A stretch of DNA of 64,000 bases, taken from positions 1-64,000 of the forward strand of contig JANQSD010000014.1 of assembly GCA_028284225.1 (NCBI GenBank), given 5' to 3'. Each line of letters starts with the position of its first letter. Position 1 is the stretch's first letter. This document shows, one piece after another, positions 27,565 through 38,200 of this stretch. The DNA is from Arenicellales bacterium. GTDB taxonomy: Bacteria; Pseudomonadota; Gammaproteobacteria; Arenicellales; JAHEKD01. The notes beneath the pieces are model-generated. The model was not told where the DNA came from. It ran no database searches and saw only the letters and a list, made by a program, of their open reading frames with translations. A program made the translations under genes and the position numbers.

Positions 27565-28194
27565 GTGGATAATCAAATAATTCGCCGTGCCATGAGCCTT
27601 TACTCTGGCACTAATAATCTACAAAGCCATATTTGTCGTTTTATTATGCTGGCCAAAGACGCGGAAAGCGAAATACGCTATGTTGATGAACATTTCAACA
27701 TGACAGAGTTGGCCGAATTGAATCCTTATGGAGAAGTGCCGACATTAGTTGACCGTGAGTTTGTGATCTATGGCCTTGATATTGTTGTTGAATACTTGGA
27801 CGAGCGTTTGCCCCATCCGCCGTTATTGCCTGTTGACCCGGTTTTAAGAGGGCGCGCACGTTTGATGATTTACCGTTTGACACGAGATTGGTTAAACAAA
27901 ATGTACGCCTATGATAATGGCGAAATCGAAGCACTGGATGCTGAAACCAAGAAAGATATTAAAGACGGTTTGGTTTCAATTAGTCCGATTTTGACAGAAC
28001 AGGACTATCTACTTGGAGATGAAATCAGTCTGGTTGATTTTTATATGGCTCCGTTTTTATGGCGCTTACATACCCACGGGATCAAACTACCTCCCAAGCA
28101 AGGTAAACCGATGCTGGCTTATGCTGAACGCATATTTTCATTGGAAAGTTTTCGCCAGAGTCTTAGCAGTGCTGAAAAGGCTCTTTATTCCTGA
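27565..28194 (+). CDS. sspA: Stringent starvation protein A
   Basis: SspA is a glutathione-S-transferase-fold protein that binds RNA polymerase during starvation in E. coli. It has 209 residues from GTG 27565, which is preceded by CTGGAG at 27553-27558. The thioredoxin-like half contains RFIMLAKD and LNPYGEVPTLVDRE, with DIVVEYLDERLPHPPLLP at the domain boundary. The helical half has the SLVDFYMAPFLWRL segment. An upstream in-frame GTG (27532) lies inside a hairpin and is less likely. sspB follows. Confidence 0.94.
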   Translation: MDNQIIRRAMSLYSGTNNLQSHICRFIMLAKDAESEIRYVDEHFNMTELAELNPYGEVPTLVDREFVIYGLDIVVEYLDERLPHPPLLPVDPVLRGRARLMIYRLTRDWLNKMYAYDNGEIEALDAETKKDIKDGLVSISPILTEQDYLLGDEISLVDFYMAPFLWRLHTHGIKLPPKQGKPMLAYAERIFSLESFRQSLSSAEKALYS

Positions 28195-28216
28195 GTAAGG
28201 GTTGTCGATACTCACA

Positions 28217-28639
28217 ATGACCTCAACCAAGCCTTATCTGATTCGTGCGATTCATGAGTGGGCAATCGACAATGATTTAACACCGCAGATTCTGGTCTCA
28301 GATTCAGTTGAAGGGGTAAAAGTTCCTCAGAATCATGTCAAGGACGGCCACATTGTTTTTAATATCCATATTAATGCAGTTAAGGATTTAAATCTTACCA
28401 ATGAATGGGTGTTTTTTTCAGCACGTTTTGCTGGAAAGGCAATGGACATTGAAGTCCCGATAGATGCTGTGCTGGCGATCTATGCGAGAGAAAACGGTCA
28501 AGGTATTTTTTTCCAGGATGATGGAGAGACTCCGCCACCTGCTGAAAAAAATAAAACCCAAAAGGTCGACAAAAATAGTGATGACATTTCTCCAACCCCG
28601 CCGAAAGACCCGAAATCTCATCTTAAACTTGTTAAATAG
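28217..28639 (+). CDS. sspB: Stringent starvation protein B, ClpXP adaptor
   Basis: SspB tethers ssrA-tagged proteins to ClpXP. The 140-residue protein has a conserved substrate-binding core (KPYLIRAIHEWAIDN, VKDGHIVFNI, FSARFAGKAMDIEVP, LAIYARENGQG). A flexible, Pro/Lys-rich linker ends in a short motif, HLKLVK, which resembles the ClpX-binding tail. ATG at 28217 matches the E. coli N-terminus better than the upstream TTG at 28202. Confidence 0.95.
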   Translation: MTSTKPYLIRAIHEWAIDNDLTPQILVSDSVEGVKVPQNHVKDGHIVFNIHINAVKDLNLTNEWVFFSARFAGKAMDIEVPIDAVLAIYARENGQGIFFQDDGETPPPAEKNKTQKVDKNSDDISPTPPKDPKSHLKLVK

Positions 28640-28659
28640 CGAATTTCCGTGTCAAGTGG

Positions 28660-28840
28660 TTCAACCCGGATTTTGTAACAGAAATCTGCCCTGATAAAAA
28701 ATCGCTTCGATCTCAGATACTTGTTCAAGAATTTGTCCTCACTATAGAATTACTATGATATCGTCCTGTTCTTGCCTGAATACTTGATATATTGCATTTT
28801 TTCCTCTGACGACGAATTCCATTGCATAATCCGGGTTGAA
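28660..28840. mobile_element. MITE-like element, copy 2
   Basis: This 181-bp element starts TTCAACCCGGATTTTG and ends CATAATCCGGGTTGAA, so its terminal inverted repeats match at 15 of 16 positions. It aligns end to end with the copy at 4315-4498. It fills most of the gap between sspB and hslV. The last bases of the right repeat (GTTGAA) overlap a candidate heat-shock -35 element for hslVU. No coding frame is conserved between the copies. Confidence 0.75.
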
Positions 28841-28862
28841 ATTAAATGTTTTGATCGCATAT
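28835..28862 (+). promoter_or_regulatory. Candidate sigma-32 promoter for hslVU
   Basis: GTTGAAA (28835-28841), a 14-bp spacer and CGCATAT (28856-28862) match the heat-shock consensus CTTGAAA-n(13-15)-CCCATnT except for one base in each half. hslVU is a classic sigma-32 operon. Six of the seven -35 bases lie inside the right end of the MITE-like element. The ATG of hslV is 30 nt downstream. Confidence 0.5.
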
Positions 28863-28892
28863 CTTGTTACTTAACTATAAACGGAATACTCA

Positions 28893-29432
28893 ATGACAGA
28901 TTTTCATGGCACTACCATTGTCTCAGTGCGACGCCATAACCAGGTGGTCATCGGTGGAGATGGTCAGGTTTCACTTGGTGATACAGTCATGAAGGGCAAT
29001 GCGCGCAAGGTTCGCCGGCTTTACAAAGATCAAGTATTAGCCGGTTTTGCCGGAAGTACTGCTGATGCCTTTACTTTGTTCGAGCGCTTTGAGGGCAAGC
29101 TCGAGAAACACCAGGGTCAATTGGTCAGGTCGGCAGTTGAACTGGCCAAGGATTGGCGTACAGATCGTATGTTAAGACGGTTGGAGGCCTTGTTGGTGGT
29201 AGCCGACAAGGATGCTTCACTAATCATTTCAGGTAATGGTGATGTAATTGAACCGGAGCAGGGTATTATGGCTATAGGTTCCGGCGGTCATTTTGCCAAA
29301 GCCGCAGCTATCGCCATGGTTGAAAATTCTGAATTGGATGCACGTAATATCGTTGAAAAAAGCCTCAATATTGCCGCTGACATTTGTGTTTACACAAATC
29401 ACCAACTGACTATCGAAGAATTGAATTATTAG
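28893..29432 (+). CDS. hslV: HslV peptidase subunit of the HslUV protease
   Basis: HslV is a proteasome-like peptidase that forms a double hexamer capped by HslU. The 179-residue sequence includes GTTIVSVRR, where the mature N-terminal catalytic threonine is expected (Thr7 after a six-residue MTDFHG propeptide), [42 protein letters not shown] and [13 protein letters not shown]. hslU follows after 8 bp. Confidence 0.97.
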   Translation: MTDFHGTTIVSVRRHNQVVIGGDGQVSLGDTVMKGNARKVRRLYKDQVLAGFAGSTADAFTLFERFEGKLEKHQGQLVRSAVELAKDWRTDRMLRRLEALLVVADKDASLIISGNGDVIEPEQGIMAIGSGGHFAKAAAIAMVENSELDARNIVEKSLNIAADICVYTNHQLTIEELNY

Positions 29433-29440
29433 GATATAAC

Positions 29441-30781
29441 ATGTCTGAAATGACTCCACGTGAGATTGTTCAAGAGCTGGACAAACATATTATTAGCCAA
29501 AAAGATGCTAAGCGTGCAGTAGCAATCGCCTTACGCAATCGCTGGCGTCGCATGCAAATTGCAGATGATGAATTACGCAAGGAAATCACACCCAAGAATA
29601 TTTTGATGATTGGTCCAACCGGAGTCGGCAAGACTGAAATCGCCAGGCGATTAGCTACTTTGGCTAAAGCCCCATTTATTAAAGTCGAAGCGACCAAGTT
29701 TACTGAAGTCGGTTATGTGGGGCGTGAGGTTGATTCAATTATTCGAGACCTCGCCGACATGTCAGTCAAAATGACACGTGAAGAAGAAATGTCTAAAGTG
29801 GCGCCCCGAGCTGAAGACGCAGCGGAAGAACGAGTACTGGATATTTTGATGCCACCCGCCCGAACTTCAGAATCCGACACCAACAAACTTGATTATCAAA
29901 GCGATGGTGCGGGTCGTCAACATATGCGTAAATTGTTACGCGAGGGCAAGCTCGATGACAAGGAAATTGAAGTTGAGGTTACGGCCCAGCCAATGGGTGT
30001 AGAAATCTTTGGCCCGCCCGGAATGGAGGAAATGACCAGCCAATTACAAAGCATGATGCAAAATATGGGTGGGAAACGTGCCAAGGCTCGTAAGATCAAG
30101 GTCAAAGAAGCACTCAAATTGTTGGCTGAAGAAGAAGCGGCTAAGCTGGTCAACGACGAAGAGATAAAGCATCTGGCTATGCAACGAGTTGAACAGGACG
30201 GTATCGTTTTTATAGATGAAATTGACAAAATCGTCGGCCGTGAAAATACCTCGGGTGCCGATGTCTCGCGTGAAGGCGTGCAACGTGATTTATTGCCGTT
30301 GGTTGAAGGTTCAACCATAACCACTAAATACGGCATGGTCAAAACTGACCATATCTTGTTTATAACCTCCGGTGCATTTCAGCTCTCCAAGCCATCTGAT
30401 CTCATTCCGGAGTTACAGGGCCGTCTACCTATAAGAGTTGAATTAAGAGCTCTGATGACAGATGACTTTGTCCGTATTTTGACTGAACCTGATGCATCAT
30501 TGACAGAACAATACCAGGCTCTAATGAATACAGAAGGTGTCAAACTCGAGTTTACTGAGGACTGCCTGCAGCGTATCGCTGAAATAGCTTTTCAGGTCAA
30601 TGAGCAAACTGAAAATATAGGTGCTCGACGTTTACACACGGTTATGGAGCGATTGCTGGAAGTATTATCGTTTGAAGCTGCTGATATGTCGGGTCAAACC
30701 CAGATAATCGATGCCGATTACGTTAATGATCACCTCAACGAGCTAGTTAACGACGAAGATTTGAGTAAATACATACTTTAA
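29441..30781 (+). CDS. hslU: HslU ATPase subunit of the HslUV protease
   Basis: HslU is the AAA+ unfoldase that feeds HslV. From ATG 29441 ([14 protein letters not shown]) it has 446 residues, the family length; the frame is open further upstream but only as an overlap with hslV. Visible are Walker [10 protein letters not shown], the pore motif GYVGREVDS, Walker [10 protein letters not shown], the intermediate domain (about residues 110-240), and [19 protein letters not shown] precedes the start. Confidence 0.97.
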   Translation: MSEMTPREIVQELDKHIISQKDAKRAVAIALRNRWRRMQIADDELRKEITPKNILMIGPTGVGKTEIARRLATLAKAPFIKVEATKFTEVGYVGREVDSIIRDLADMSVKMTREEEMSKVAPRAEDAAEERVLDILMPPARTSESDTNKLDYQSDGAGRQHMRKLLREGKLDDKEIEVEVTAQPMGVEIFGPPGMEEMTSQLQSMMQNMGGKRAKARKIKVKEALKLLAEEEAAKLVNDEEIKHLAMQRVEQDGIVFIDEIDKIVGRENTSGADVSREGVQRDLLPLVEGSTITTKYGMVKTDHILFITSGAFQLSKPSDLIPELQGRLPIRVELRALMTDDFVRILTEPDASLTEQYQALMNTEGVKLEFTEDCLQRIAEIAFQVNEQTENIGARRLHTVMERLLEVLSFEAADMSGQTQIIDADYVNDHLNELVNDEDLSKYIL

Positions 30782-30864
30782 GCCCGCTGTACTAATACTT
30801 CCAAAGAACTCGCCAGAAGTTTAATTTACAGGTGACGAGGTGCTATTAAAAACAGTAGTATATG

Positions 30865-30990
30865 GTCATCCTGATGAGCGAAGCGAGGAAGGATCTCCTA
30901 CAGATGGCGTTATTGTCTAAAAGTGTAGTCGATTTAAAAGAAATTCTTCGGCTATCGCCTCTGAATGAGAGTCATTTGATGAAGAGTGTA
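30865..30990. repeat. GTCATCCTGA dispersed repeat, copy near 30.9 kb
   Basis: It starts GTCATCCTGATGAGCGAAGC and contains GAAGGATCTCCT, then ATTCTTCGGCTATCGCC. It resembles the other GTCATCCTGA loci and closely matches the inner block at 56945-57003 (TTCTTCG-CTATCGC). It fills most of the 241-bp gap between hslU and the convergent transporter. Confidence 0.6.
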
Positions 30991-31022
30991 GCGATTTTTC
31001 TTCGAGCTCAGGTTGTTTAAAT

Positions 31023-31916
31023 TTAGGCTGCTTTTGGGTATGCCTGTTCAATTTTGTGTTCTCTTACGAATGTATATAGGCCACTAACAACAATAATTGC
31101 CGCTCCAGCGAGTGTTAACAGATCCGGGTACTCATTAAAAACGATCACACCAACAATTATCGAAAACACTAATCGTGAATAGCGATATGGACTCACTGCA
31201 GACGCTGTCCCTATTCGTAGTGCACTGACAATTCCATAATATCCTGCAACCCCGAAGATAACACCGCCAAGAAAATATGAAGCTTCTAACCGATTGATAG
31301 ATACCAATGGATCTGAACTGATTAATAACGTAATGGCTCCGGCGAATATCAAAGAGGCAAAAGCCTGGAACGAAACAACTGATGAGTGAACATCATGTGA
31401 AATCAGTCTTGTCAGTAAATCGCGCACGGTTATACCCAGGACCGAGATTAAAACAAACATTACAGCTGGATCAAAACTGGTTAAACCAGGCCTGACGATA
31501 AGTAGAACACCAACAAATCCGATGACTATTGCTAACCAACGGCGCCAGCCAACCTGTTCACCGAGAAATAATGCTGCCCCCATAGTGATGATCAGTGGTG
31601 TCGCTTGAAGTATTGCTGCAACTGTCGCTAGCGGTACCTTAGCAAGAGAGATAACAAAAAAGACAGCGGCGATGGCTTCAGCAAAAATCCGAACAACAGT
31701 TATTTTTGTCCAGGCCTGCCTGACAAAGATTTTGTGATTATTTAAATAGGCTATTAAACCGAAAATTAGGGAGCTGCAAATCCCCAGGGTGATTAAAATT
31801 TGACCGGTAGAGACAGTGCTGGAAAGCTTTTTAATAAATAAATCTTCAAGCGTAAACCCAGCCATAGCGGCAATCATTAGCACAATGCCATTGCGGTTGT
31901 TTGTTGCGGTTTTCAA
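31023..31916 (-). CDS. EamA-family DMT transporter
   Basis: This inner-membrane protein of 297 residues has about ten hydrophobic segments in two EamA repeats, typical of the drug/metabolite transporter superfamily. Characteristic patches are LAKVPLATVAAILQATPLIITMGAA and LGEQVGWRRWLAIVIGFVGVLLIVRPG in the first half, and RYSRLVFSIIVGVIVFNEYPD in the second. The 56036 gene is a clear relative (shared GWRR, LL-I-L/V-RPG patterns). The substrate is unknown. Confidence 0.88.
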   Translation of the reverse strand: MKTATNNRNGIVLMIAAMAGFTLEDLFIKKLSSTVSTGQILITLGICSSLIFGLIAYLNNHKIFVRQAWTKITVVRIFAEAIAAVFFVISLAKVPLATVAAILQATPLIITMGAALFLGEQVGWRRWLAIVIGFVGVLLIVRPGLTSFDPAVMFVLISVLGITVRDLLTRLISHDVHSSVVSFQAFASLIFAGAITLLISSDPLVSINRLEASYFLGGVIFGVAGYYGIVSALRIGTASAVSPYRYSRLVFSIIVGVIVFNEYPDLLTLAGAAIIVVSGLYTFVREHKIEQAYPKAA

Positions 31917-31944
31917 TGGTTGTAACTCTTGTTTTGGGCTGGTG

Positions 31945-32313
31945 TTAAATACTGTAGCTATTAATCACGAGAATAATTTTGCCGTCAGTATTGAGTTCAA
32001 AATACTCAGCTGTTTTGCCGCCACGAGCGTTATTGTAATAAAGCGTAAACCCTTTAACCGAATAGAGAATTTGTACTAGCTCAAAGTGTAGATTCGGATT
32101 AGAGTCCAGGCCCATTTTGAAATAGGTTTTGAGTTCTTCACGGCTTTTAATGGTACCGTTCGGTCTGTCAAATCGTTCAACAATTAATGGCGATATGAAT
32201 GTCAGGTTATCGGCGTAGTGTGAAATAATTTCTTCAAGATCGTGCTTATTCCAGGCCTCAATCCAGTGTCTGGCAAATTGATCGATTTGTTGCTGATTAG
32301 ATATGAGGTTCAT
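31945..32313 (-). CDS. SnoaL-like/NTF2-fold protein
   Basis: A small soluble protein of 122 residues with the NTF2/SnoaL-like pattern: an N-terminal helix FARHWIEAWNKHDLEEIISHYADNLTFISP, the E-L-K-T-Y-F helix, and C-terminal beta strands (GFTLYYNN, KTAEYFELN). Such proteins bind small polar ligands or act as isomerases or polyketide cyclases. No specific activity can be assigned. Its start overlaps the rarD stop by 4 bp, so the two are cotranscribed. Confidence 0.75.
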   Translation of the reverse strand: MNLISNQQQIDQFARHWIEAWNKHDLEEIISHYADNLTFISPLIVERFDRPNGTIKSREELKTYFKMGLDSNPNLHFELVQILYSVKGFTLYYNNARGGKTAEYFELNTDGKIILVINSYSI

Positions 32314-33206
32314 GTTTTATTGCGCAGTCGTCTTTGTCTGATAATGTCAAAGCTGAAAATTAATAACCCAGCCCAAATAATGCAGAAGGCGATTAGTTTG
32401 TCTTGATTAAACGGTTCTCCTAGTATGTAAATGGCGACTAAAAACTGCAAGCTCGGAGCTGTGTATTGTAACAAGCCAACGGTGCTTAAACGTAGTTGCG
32501 GTAGCGATGCTAAATATAGCAACAGAGGCAGGCTGGTAATTACTCCGGCTGCGAGCAATAGAGCGTCGGTTTGCCAGTTAAGGCTTAAAAAAGAATTTTG
32601 CCCAACACCAAATAGATAAACCAAATAAGCAATAGCCAGCGGTGCTGCGATCACAGTTTCAAAGGTTAGTCCCGCAAAAGCATCTACTTCGAATTTTTTA
32701 TGAATTAATCCGTACATACCAAAAGAAAAGGCAAGAGAAAGTGCAACCCAAGGGAATTCTCCGACCTTAACAACCAGGAACAATACACCAACGACTGCAA
32801 ATACGATGGCAGTAACTTGATATCTATTCAAGCGTTCGCCTAAAAAAAGCACTGCCATAACGACACTAACAAGAGGGTTAATAAAGTAACCGAGGCTGCC
32901 CTCTACAGCCATGCCATTTCCTACAGCCCAAATATATATTAACCAATTGGTACTCAGGAACAAAGTGCTGAACAGACAAGGAATCAACGTAGCTCTGGAT
33001 TTAAATAATTCATACCACTTAGTTCGGTTTTTGATAAAAAAACTGATTGCCAGCAGTAATAACATTGACCAGATGATTCGATGAACTAACACCTCGACGG
33101 CTGAAACATGGCGTAACCAATAGAAATAGATGGGGAAAATACCCCATAAGCTATAACTGGATAGTGCCAGCCAGAAGCCCTTGGCTGTATCTTCGTTTTG
33201 AGCCAT
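32310..33206 (-). CDS. rarD: RarD-type EamA transporter
   Basis: The protein has 298 residues and ten predicted spans. The RarD subgroup signature is clear near the start: GFWLALSSYSLWGIFPIYFYWLRHVSAVEVLVHRIIWS. Later come NWLIYIWAVGNGMAVEGSLGYFINPLVSV and QYTAPSLQFLVAIYILGEPF. The family is associated with chloramphenicol sensitivity or metabolite export, but the substrate is unproven. It overlaps the SnoaL-like gene and is divergent from nadE. Confidence 0.9.
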   Translation of the reverse strand: MAQNEDTAKGFWLALSSYSLWGIFPIYFYWLRHVSAVEVLVHRIIWSMLLLLAISFFIKNRTKWYELFKSRATLIPCLFSTLFLSTNWLIYIWAVGNGMAVEGSLGYFINPLVSVVMAVLFLGERLNRYQVTAIVFAVVGVLFLVVKVGEFPWVALSLAFSFGMYGLIHKKFEVDAFAGLTFETVIAAPLAIAYLVYLFGVGQNSFLSLNWQTDALLLAAGVITSLPLLLYLASLPQLRLSTVGLLQYTAPSLQFLVAIYILGEPFNQDKLIAFCIIWAGLLIFSFDIIRQRRLRNKT

Positions 33207-33351
33207 TACCTATAAATTTGCCATCAATTGAGGCCGATGATCTCACTATTATTCGTTAATAACCAGCACTCATTGCCAATAATCCGGGTTAAAGCTTGAA
33301 CCGCTAATAAGGCACACTTACAATGACGGTGAATTCAATAATGTCTAGCAA

Positions 33352-34137
33352 ATGAATGTACATGCAGTAATTGACCATATAGTCGATTGGTTAAATGGCT
33401 ATGCCGAAAAAGCTGGAACACGAGGCTTTGTGGTGGGTGTTTCAGGAGGGATTGATTCGGCTGTTACTTCAACCTTAGTTGCAAAAACAAATCGGCCGGT
33501 TACTTGTTTGGAAATGCCCATCTATCAAGCACAAAATCAGGTTTCACGTGCGCTTAAGCACATCAATTTTCTTAAAAGCGCCTATCCTAACGTTGAGATG
33601 CAAAACGTGGAATTGACGGGCGTGTTTGATTCATTACTTGCCACATTACCGCAGGTTGAAGACGAAGATAGCCGCTTTTTGACCTTGGCCAATACTCGCT
33701 CTCGTTTGCGAATGCTAACACTTTATTATTTTGCCGGACTGAATAATGACTTAGTAGCGGGTACCGGCAATAAAGTAGAGGATTTTGGTGTGGGTTTTTA
33801 TACCAAGTATGGCGATGGTGGCGTAGATTTAAGCCCGATCGCTGATTTAATGAAGTCTGAGGTCTATGCTTTAGGCGAAGCTCTGGGTGTGAATGCTGCA
33901 ATTATGCAGGCTGCGCCTACCGATGGGCTTTGGGGCGATGATCGTACTGACGAAGACCAGATCGGTGCCAGTTATCCGGAACTTGAATGGGCAATGGAAT
34001 ACGTTGATTCAGCAGAGCAGGGCGAGTTGACCCCGCGACAAACTGAAGTATTAGCGATTTACAAGCGTTTTCACAATGCGAACCGGCACAAAATGCAACC
34101 TATACCGGTGTGTGAGATTCCGCCGGCGTTTAGATAG
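33352..34137 (+). CDS. nadE: Ammonia-dependent NAD synthetase NadE
   Basis: NadE amidates deamido-NAD to NAD using ATP. It has 261 residues without the N-terminal nitrilase domain, so it is the ammonia-dependent form. The PP-loop is GVSGGIDSAV. Conserved NTRSRLRMLTLYYFA, GTGNKVEDFGVGFYTKYGDGGVDLSPIADL and PTDGLWGDDRTDEDQIG complete the active site. It is probably monocistronic, being followed by a repeat and a convergent gene. Confidence 0.96.
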   Translation: MNVHAVIDHIVDWLNGYAEKAGTRGFVVGVSGGIDSAVTSTLVAKTNRPVTCLEMPIYQAQNQVSRALKHINFLKSAYPNVEMQNVELTGVFDSLLATLPQVEDEDSRFLTLANTRSRLRMLTLYYFAGLNNDLVAGTGNKVEDFGVGFYTKYGDGGVDLSPIADLMKSEVYALGEALGVNAAIMQAAPTDGLWGDDRTDEDQIGASYPELEWAMEYVDSAEQGELTPRQTEVLAIYKRFHNANRHKMQPIPVCEIPPAFR

Positions 34138-34140
34138 AAC

Positions 34141-34282
34141 GTCATTCCGACCGAGCGGTAGCAAGTGGAGGAATCTGCGGAGAATTAGCTCCTACTTAGA
34201 TTAAAGTCCGAATAGCGATTTAAAGATCCTCACGCTACTTAGCTTGTTCCCACGAAGGTGGGGGGATAGCTCAGGATGACAT
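34141..34282. repeat. GTCATYCYGA dispersed repeat, full-length copy near 34.2 kb
   Basis: The element begins GTCATTCCGA and ends TCAGGATGAC, giving ~10-bp terminal inverted repeats. Inside are GAGGAATCTGC and AAAGATCCTCACGC. The reverse complement begins GTCATCCTGAGCTATCCC, matching the copy at 45091. It lies between nadE and the convergent ttcA. Confidence 0.7.
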
Positions 34283-34329
34283 GACGTTGTTATTTCGCAC
34301 GCATTCGGGCCTAAAAGTGCAGCCGAAAA

Positions 34330-35208
34330 TTAAGCAGACTGATTAATCGCCAGCTTGAGTCCATCATTGTTATCCTTATTCTCTGGTAACCATTTCGATG
34401 GAATTTTGTTGTGGTCATTTCCCAGATTAACAAAATCAAACAAATCACGGTCGGCAAGTTGTGAGAGTGCAATGTTTTGCATGCTGGCAAAAATCGAATC
34501 TATACGACCGGGGAACTCAGATTCCCATTGCTGTAACATTTTTTTAATTTTTTTGCGTTGGAGGTTCTCCTGTGAGCCACATAAATTACACGGAATAATC
34601 GGAAAATTCATCGCCATTGCATATTTGCCTATATCGTTTTCGCAGCAATAAGCTAATGGTCGAATGACTATATTTTTTTTATCGTCGCTTAATAGTTTTG
34701 GGGGCATGGCGCTTAATTTTCCACCGTGAAACATGTTCAAAAATAATGTTTCAATGATGTCATCGCGATGATGACCCAGCGCAATTTTGTTAAAGCCATG
34801 TTCCTCAGCAAATCCGTACAATGTCCCGCGGCGCAAACGCGAGCATAAACTGCACATGGTTTTACCTTCAAGGATCACCGACTTAACAACACTATAGGTA
34901 TCGCGCTCAATAATGTGATAATTCACACCGATTTTGGATAGATAATCAGGTAATATGTGTTCTGGATAGTCAGGCTGCTTTTGATCCAGATTGACCGCAG
35001 TCAGCTTAAAATTGACAGGCGCATTATGTTTAAGCCCAATCAGGATATCCAACAGTGTATAGGAATCCTTACCACCGGACAGGCAGACCATAATATTGTC
35101 GCCATTTTCAATCATGTTGAAATCTTCAATGGCCCGGCCAACATTGCGACGCAAGCGTTTACGTAATTTGTTGATGGCTACGCTATTTTTCTTGATTGCT
35201 GAATTCAT
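34330..35208 (-). CDS. ttcA: tRNA 2-thiocytidine(32) synthetase TtcA
   Basis: TtcA thiolates cytidine 32 of certain tRNAs using ATP and a [4Fe-4S] cluster. The 292-residue protein has the PP-loop [15 protein letters not shown] and two CxxC pairs, CSLC (with SRLRRGTLY) and CNLC (with [12 protein letters not shown]), as in E. coli Ttc[21 protein letters not shown] is also conserved. It converges on nadE across a repeat and is divergent from the AsmA-family gene. Confidence 0.96.
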   Translation of the reverse strand: MNSAIKKNSVAINKLRKRLRRNVGRAIEDFNMIENGDNIMVCLSGGKDSYTLLDILIGLKHNAPVNFKLTAVNLDQKQPDYPEHILPDYLSKIGVNYHIIERDTYSVVKSVILEGKTMCSLCSRLRRGTLYGFAEEHGFNKIALGHHRDDIIETLFLNMFHGGKLSAMPPKLLSDDKKNIVIRPLAYCCENDIGKYAMAMNFPIIPCNLCGSQENLQRKKIKKMLQQWESEFPGRIDSIFASMQNIALSQLADRDLFDFVNLGNDHNKIPSKWLPENKDNNDGLKLAINQSA

Positions 35209-35280
35209 TCACCGCTAAGTTTAATAATGAGATAATATGCGCCATTTTAAATCTAACCAGGACCAAAATAACAGCAACAA

Positions 35281-38200
35281 ATGAGGGTATTACTAAAAAT
35301 ACTTGTGGGCTTATTAGTCCTTTTAAGCTTGGTTTGTGTTGTCATAGTGGTCTTGCCCGATCAACAATACCAATCTATCACTAAAAAAGTTGTCGAATAT
35401 TTAACTGATCGTGAGTTATCAATCGCTGGGTTAAAAACCACTCGTAGTCTAAATCCAACCATACAAATAGAATCTGCCGAACTATCAAATGCTGAGTGGG
35501 CAGATCAGCCAAATATGATTGAGGCAGAGAATTTGTTTGCATCCATCGATCTAATCGAGTTGATAAAAGGTAAATTTAAGCTTCACAATCTGTCTGCAGA
35601 TTTATTAAATATTGATTTGATTAAAAATGAACAGGGATTGGCGAACTGGGATTTCGAAAAATTGAAATCTAATCCGGACAAAAAATTTAATCTGGAAAAT
35701 CTGGCTGGATTTAATTTATCTGAATTTAATTTGGAAAACGCTAAATTCCAGTATCTGGACAGGCAAAAGAGGATTAAATATCGCCTTGAGTTACCAACGC
35801 TGACACTGTCCCAGAACGAGCAAGCCAATTCTCAGAAAATTGCTGCACAAGGATTGTTTAATGAACTGCCTTTTTCAATTAACGGCGAAGCAGGACTAAT
35901 AGATTCTATAGCTGTTGAAAAGTCTTTACCTTTTAACTTGGAAACAACATTAAACGAGTCAAAAGTAAATCTGCTTGGCTCGTTAGATCATTCTAATGAC
36001 ACATTTTTATTAAAGACTAAAGCAGCAGCTCAAACTCGAAGCTTGGCGGATTTATCTGTATTCATGCCAAGAGAATTGCCGGAAATAGGACCGATTAATA
36101 TTGTTGCTGATGTTGCAGGTGATCTAAAAAATATTTCCAAACAAGGCATCGATATACGTAATCTTGATGTCAAGGTTGATGACCCTACGATTGACCTTGA
36201 AATTAAAGGCCAATTGCAAGGCTTGGCTGCGAAAAATGAAGGTGAAATTGATATTGATCTAGATGTGACTGATTTAACCAAGTTACTGGAACTGGCAGGG
36301 TTGAAAAAAGCTTTTCCCGGGACTTTGAAGTTAAAGGCGACAGCCAGCGGCAGTGGCAAAAATTTTAGCCTGGATATCAACGAAGCGATGCTGGATTCAA
36401 AACTTTTGCAAGCTCAAGTGACTGGAAATATTAATGATCTGCTAAATGGTGCTGATGCTGAAGTGAATATCAAGGCTGATGCTCCGAATTTGGATATCGT
36501 TACCCAGTTGTTCAATCAAAAAATGCCTCCTGAGTGGGGGCCGATTAAAGCAACTGCAACGTTGATAGGTAAAAATAAACAGTATGCCATTGAAGGTATT
36601 CAGGCAGAATTAAACGGTCGTTCTAAGGCCAAAGTATCCGGGCGCATCGATGGCTTAATCGGTTTTGATAGCATGCAGCTTGATGCTGAGGCGACGCTTT
36701 CAACACTGGCAGAAATATCGGCATTTACACCCCAGCCACTGCCGGATATGGGCCCCATGACGGCAACCGGAACAATAACCTGGCAGGATGGTAATTTAGC
36801 ACTTGTCGATGCCCAGGCTAACTATAGCGGTCAATATGGCAAGGCCGATGTCAGCGGTAGTATTGGGGATTTAATTAGATTTGATATTGTCAGACTTAAA
36901 GCTGATGCCAATATTCCAAATCTTTCCGTAGTTGAGGCTTTTTCAGGTTTAGAAATGCCTAAAGTTGGATCGATTAATGCAAAAGCCGATTTAATCAGCC
37001 CTGTTGCCAGGGACCTTTCTGCAAAAAAGATCGTGGCGAGCTATGACAATAACGGGGTAATCCTGAATGCCTCTGGTTCAATTGATTCCATGATCAAAAA
37101 ACGCGCTCAACTTAATTTAAATGTTGATGCAAGCTTAAATTCACTGGCATCATTAAGCCCTGTTTTTGAGGCTAAATTGCCTGAGATTGGCCCATTGACA
37201 GCTTCGGCGAAAATTATTGGTGCAACGACTAATATTGAAATTACTGACATTACCGCTGAACTCACCGATAGCGCTTTACAAGGAAACATTTCCGGTAATT
37301 TAGGCAGAGTAGTTGACTTGAAAGACATAAATTTGCAAGCAAACTTAAACGCACCATCAGTACAACAGTTATTAAATCGCTTCGATATTAAATCCGATAT
37401 TAAAAGACCGGCAAGTTTAAGTAGTCATGTGAACTATGGAGATGGTGCTTTACATTTAACCGAAGCAGAGTTGGATCTCGCTGACGGCAAAATAATCGGT
37501 GACCTGTCAATGCTGAATTATTTGGATAAGTCTAAACGTCCTAAATTAGTTGGTAAAATTAATGTGATGAATTTTGACTTGCTTGAAGCTAAAAAGAAAA
37601 AAAGTCCCGAGAAAAAGAAAAAACCCCAAAATACCACCTTGAGTCCCAAGCGTTCGGATTCGACTGATTTCGCTGTTGTGGAAGAAGTGGATGTAAATGA
37701 TAAGAATCAAGAACAAACTAACACCGCCAACGATGAGAAATTCTTGCCCGATGATCCATTACCGTTCGATCTTATTCGAGATAATGATTTAGACTTAAAA
37801 CTGAAAATTGGTCGATTAAGGGCGAATGTATTCGATTTTGAGAACGCGACGGTTGATATCAAGTCTAATAACGGGGTGTTTCAGTTTGGGCCATTCGATG
37901 GCACCCTGGGCGGTGGGCAAGCCTTGTTACAGTTAGATATAAATGCCAGGACCAGGCCAGCGGTGACTTCTTTTAATGCCAGAATTGATGGTTTCAATAT
38001 GGCTAAAGCGGGGGCCTTTCGTGATTCTGAAAACATCGAAAGTTCGGGGGATGCTTTTGCAAGTTTAGTGATAAACGGTGCCGGTGAATCTATTGCCTCC
38101 ATACTGAGTGATGCGAATGGTGGAGGGCTTTTATACTTTGAGGATATGTTGCTTAAGAAAGGGACTATAGATTTGTTTACAACAGATTTATTTAAGAAAA

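Noticed and set aside
29384..29440. hslU starting inside hslV at 29384
   Set aside because: The 19 extra residues are a shifted-frame reading of hslV; ATG 29441 ([10 protein letters not shown]) is the conserved start.
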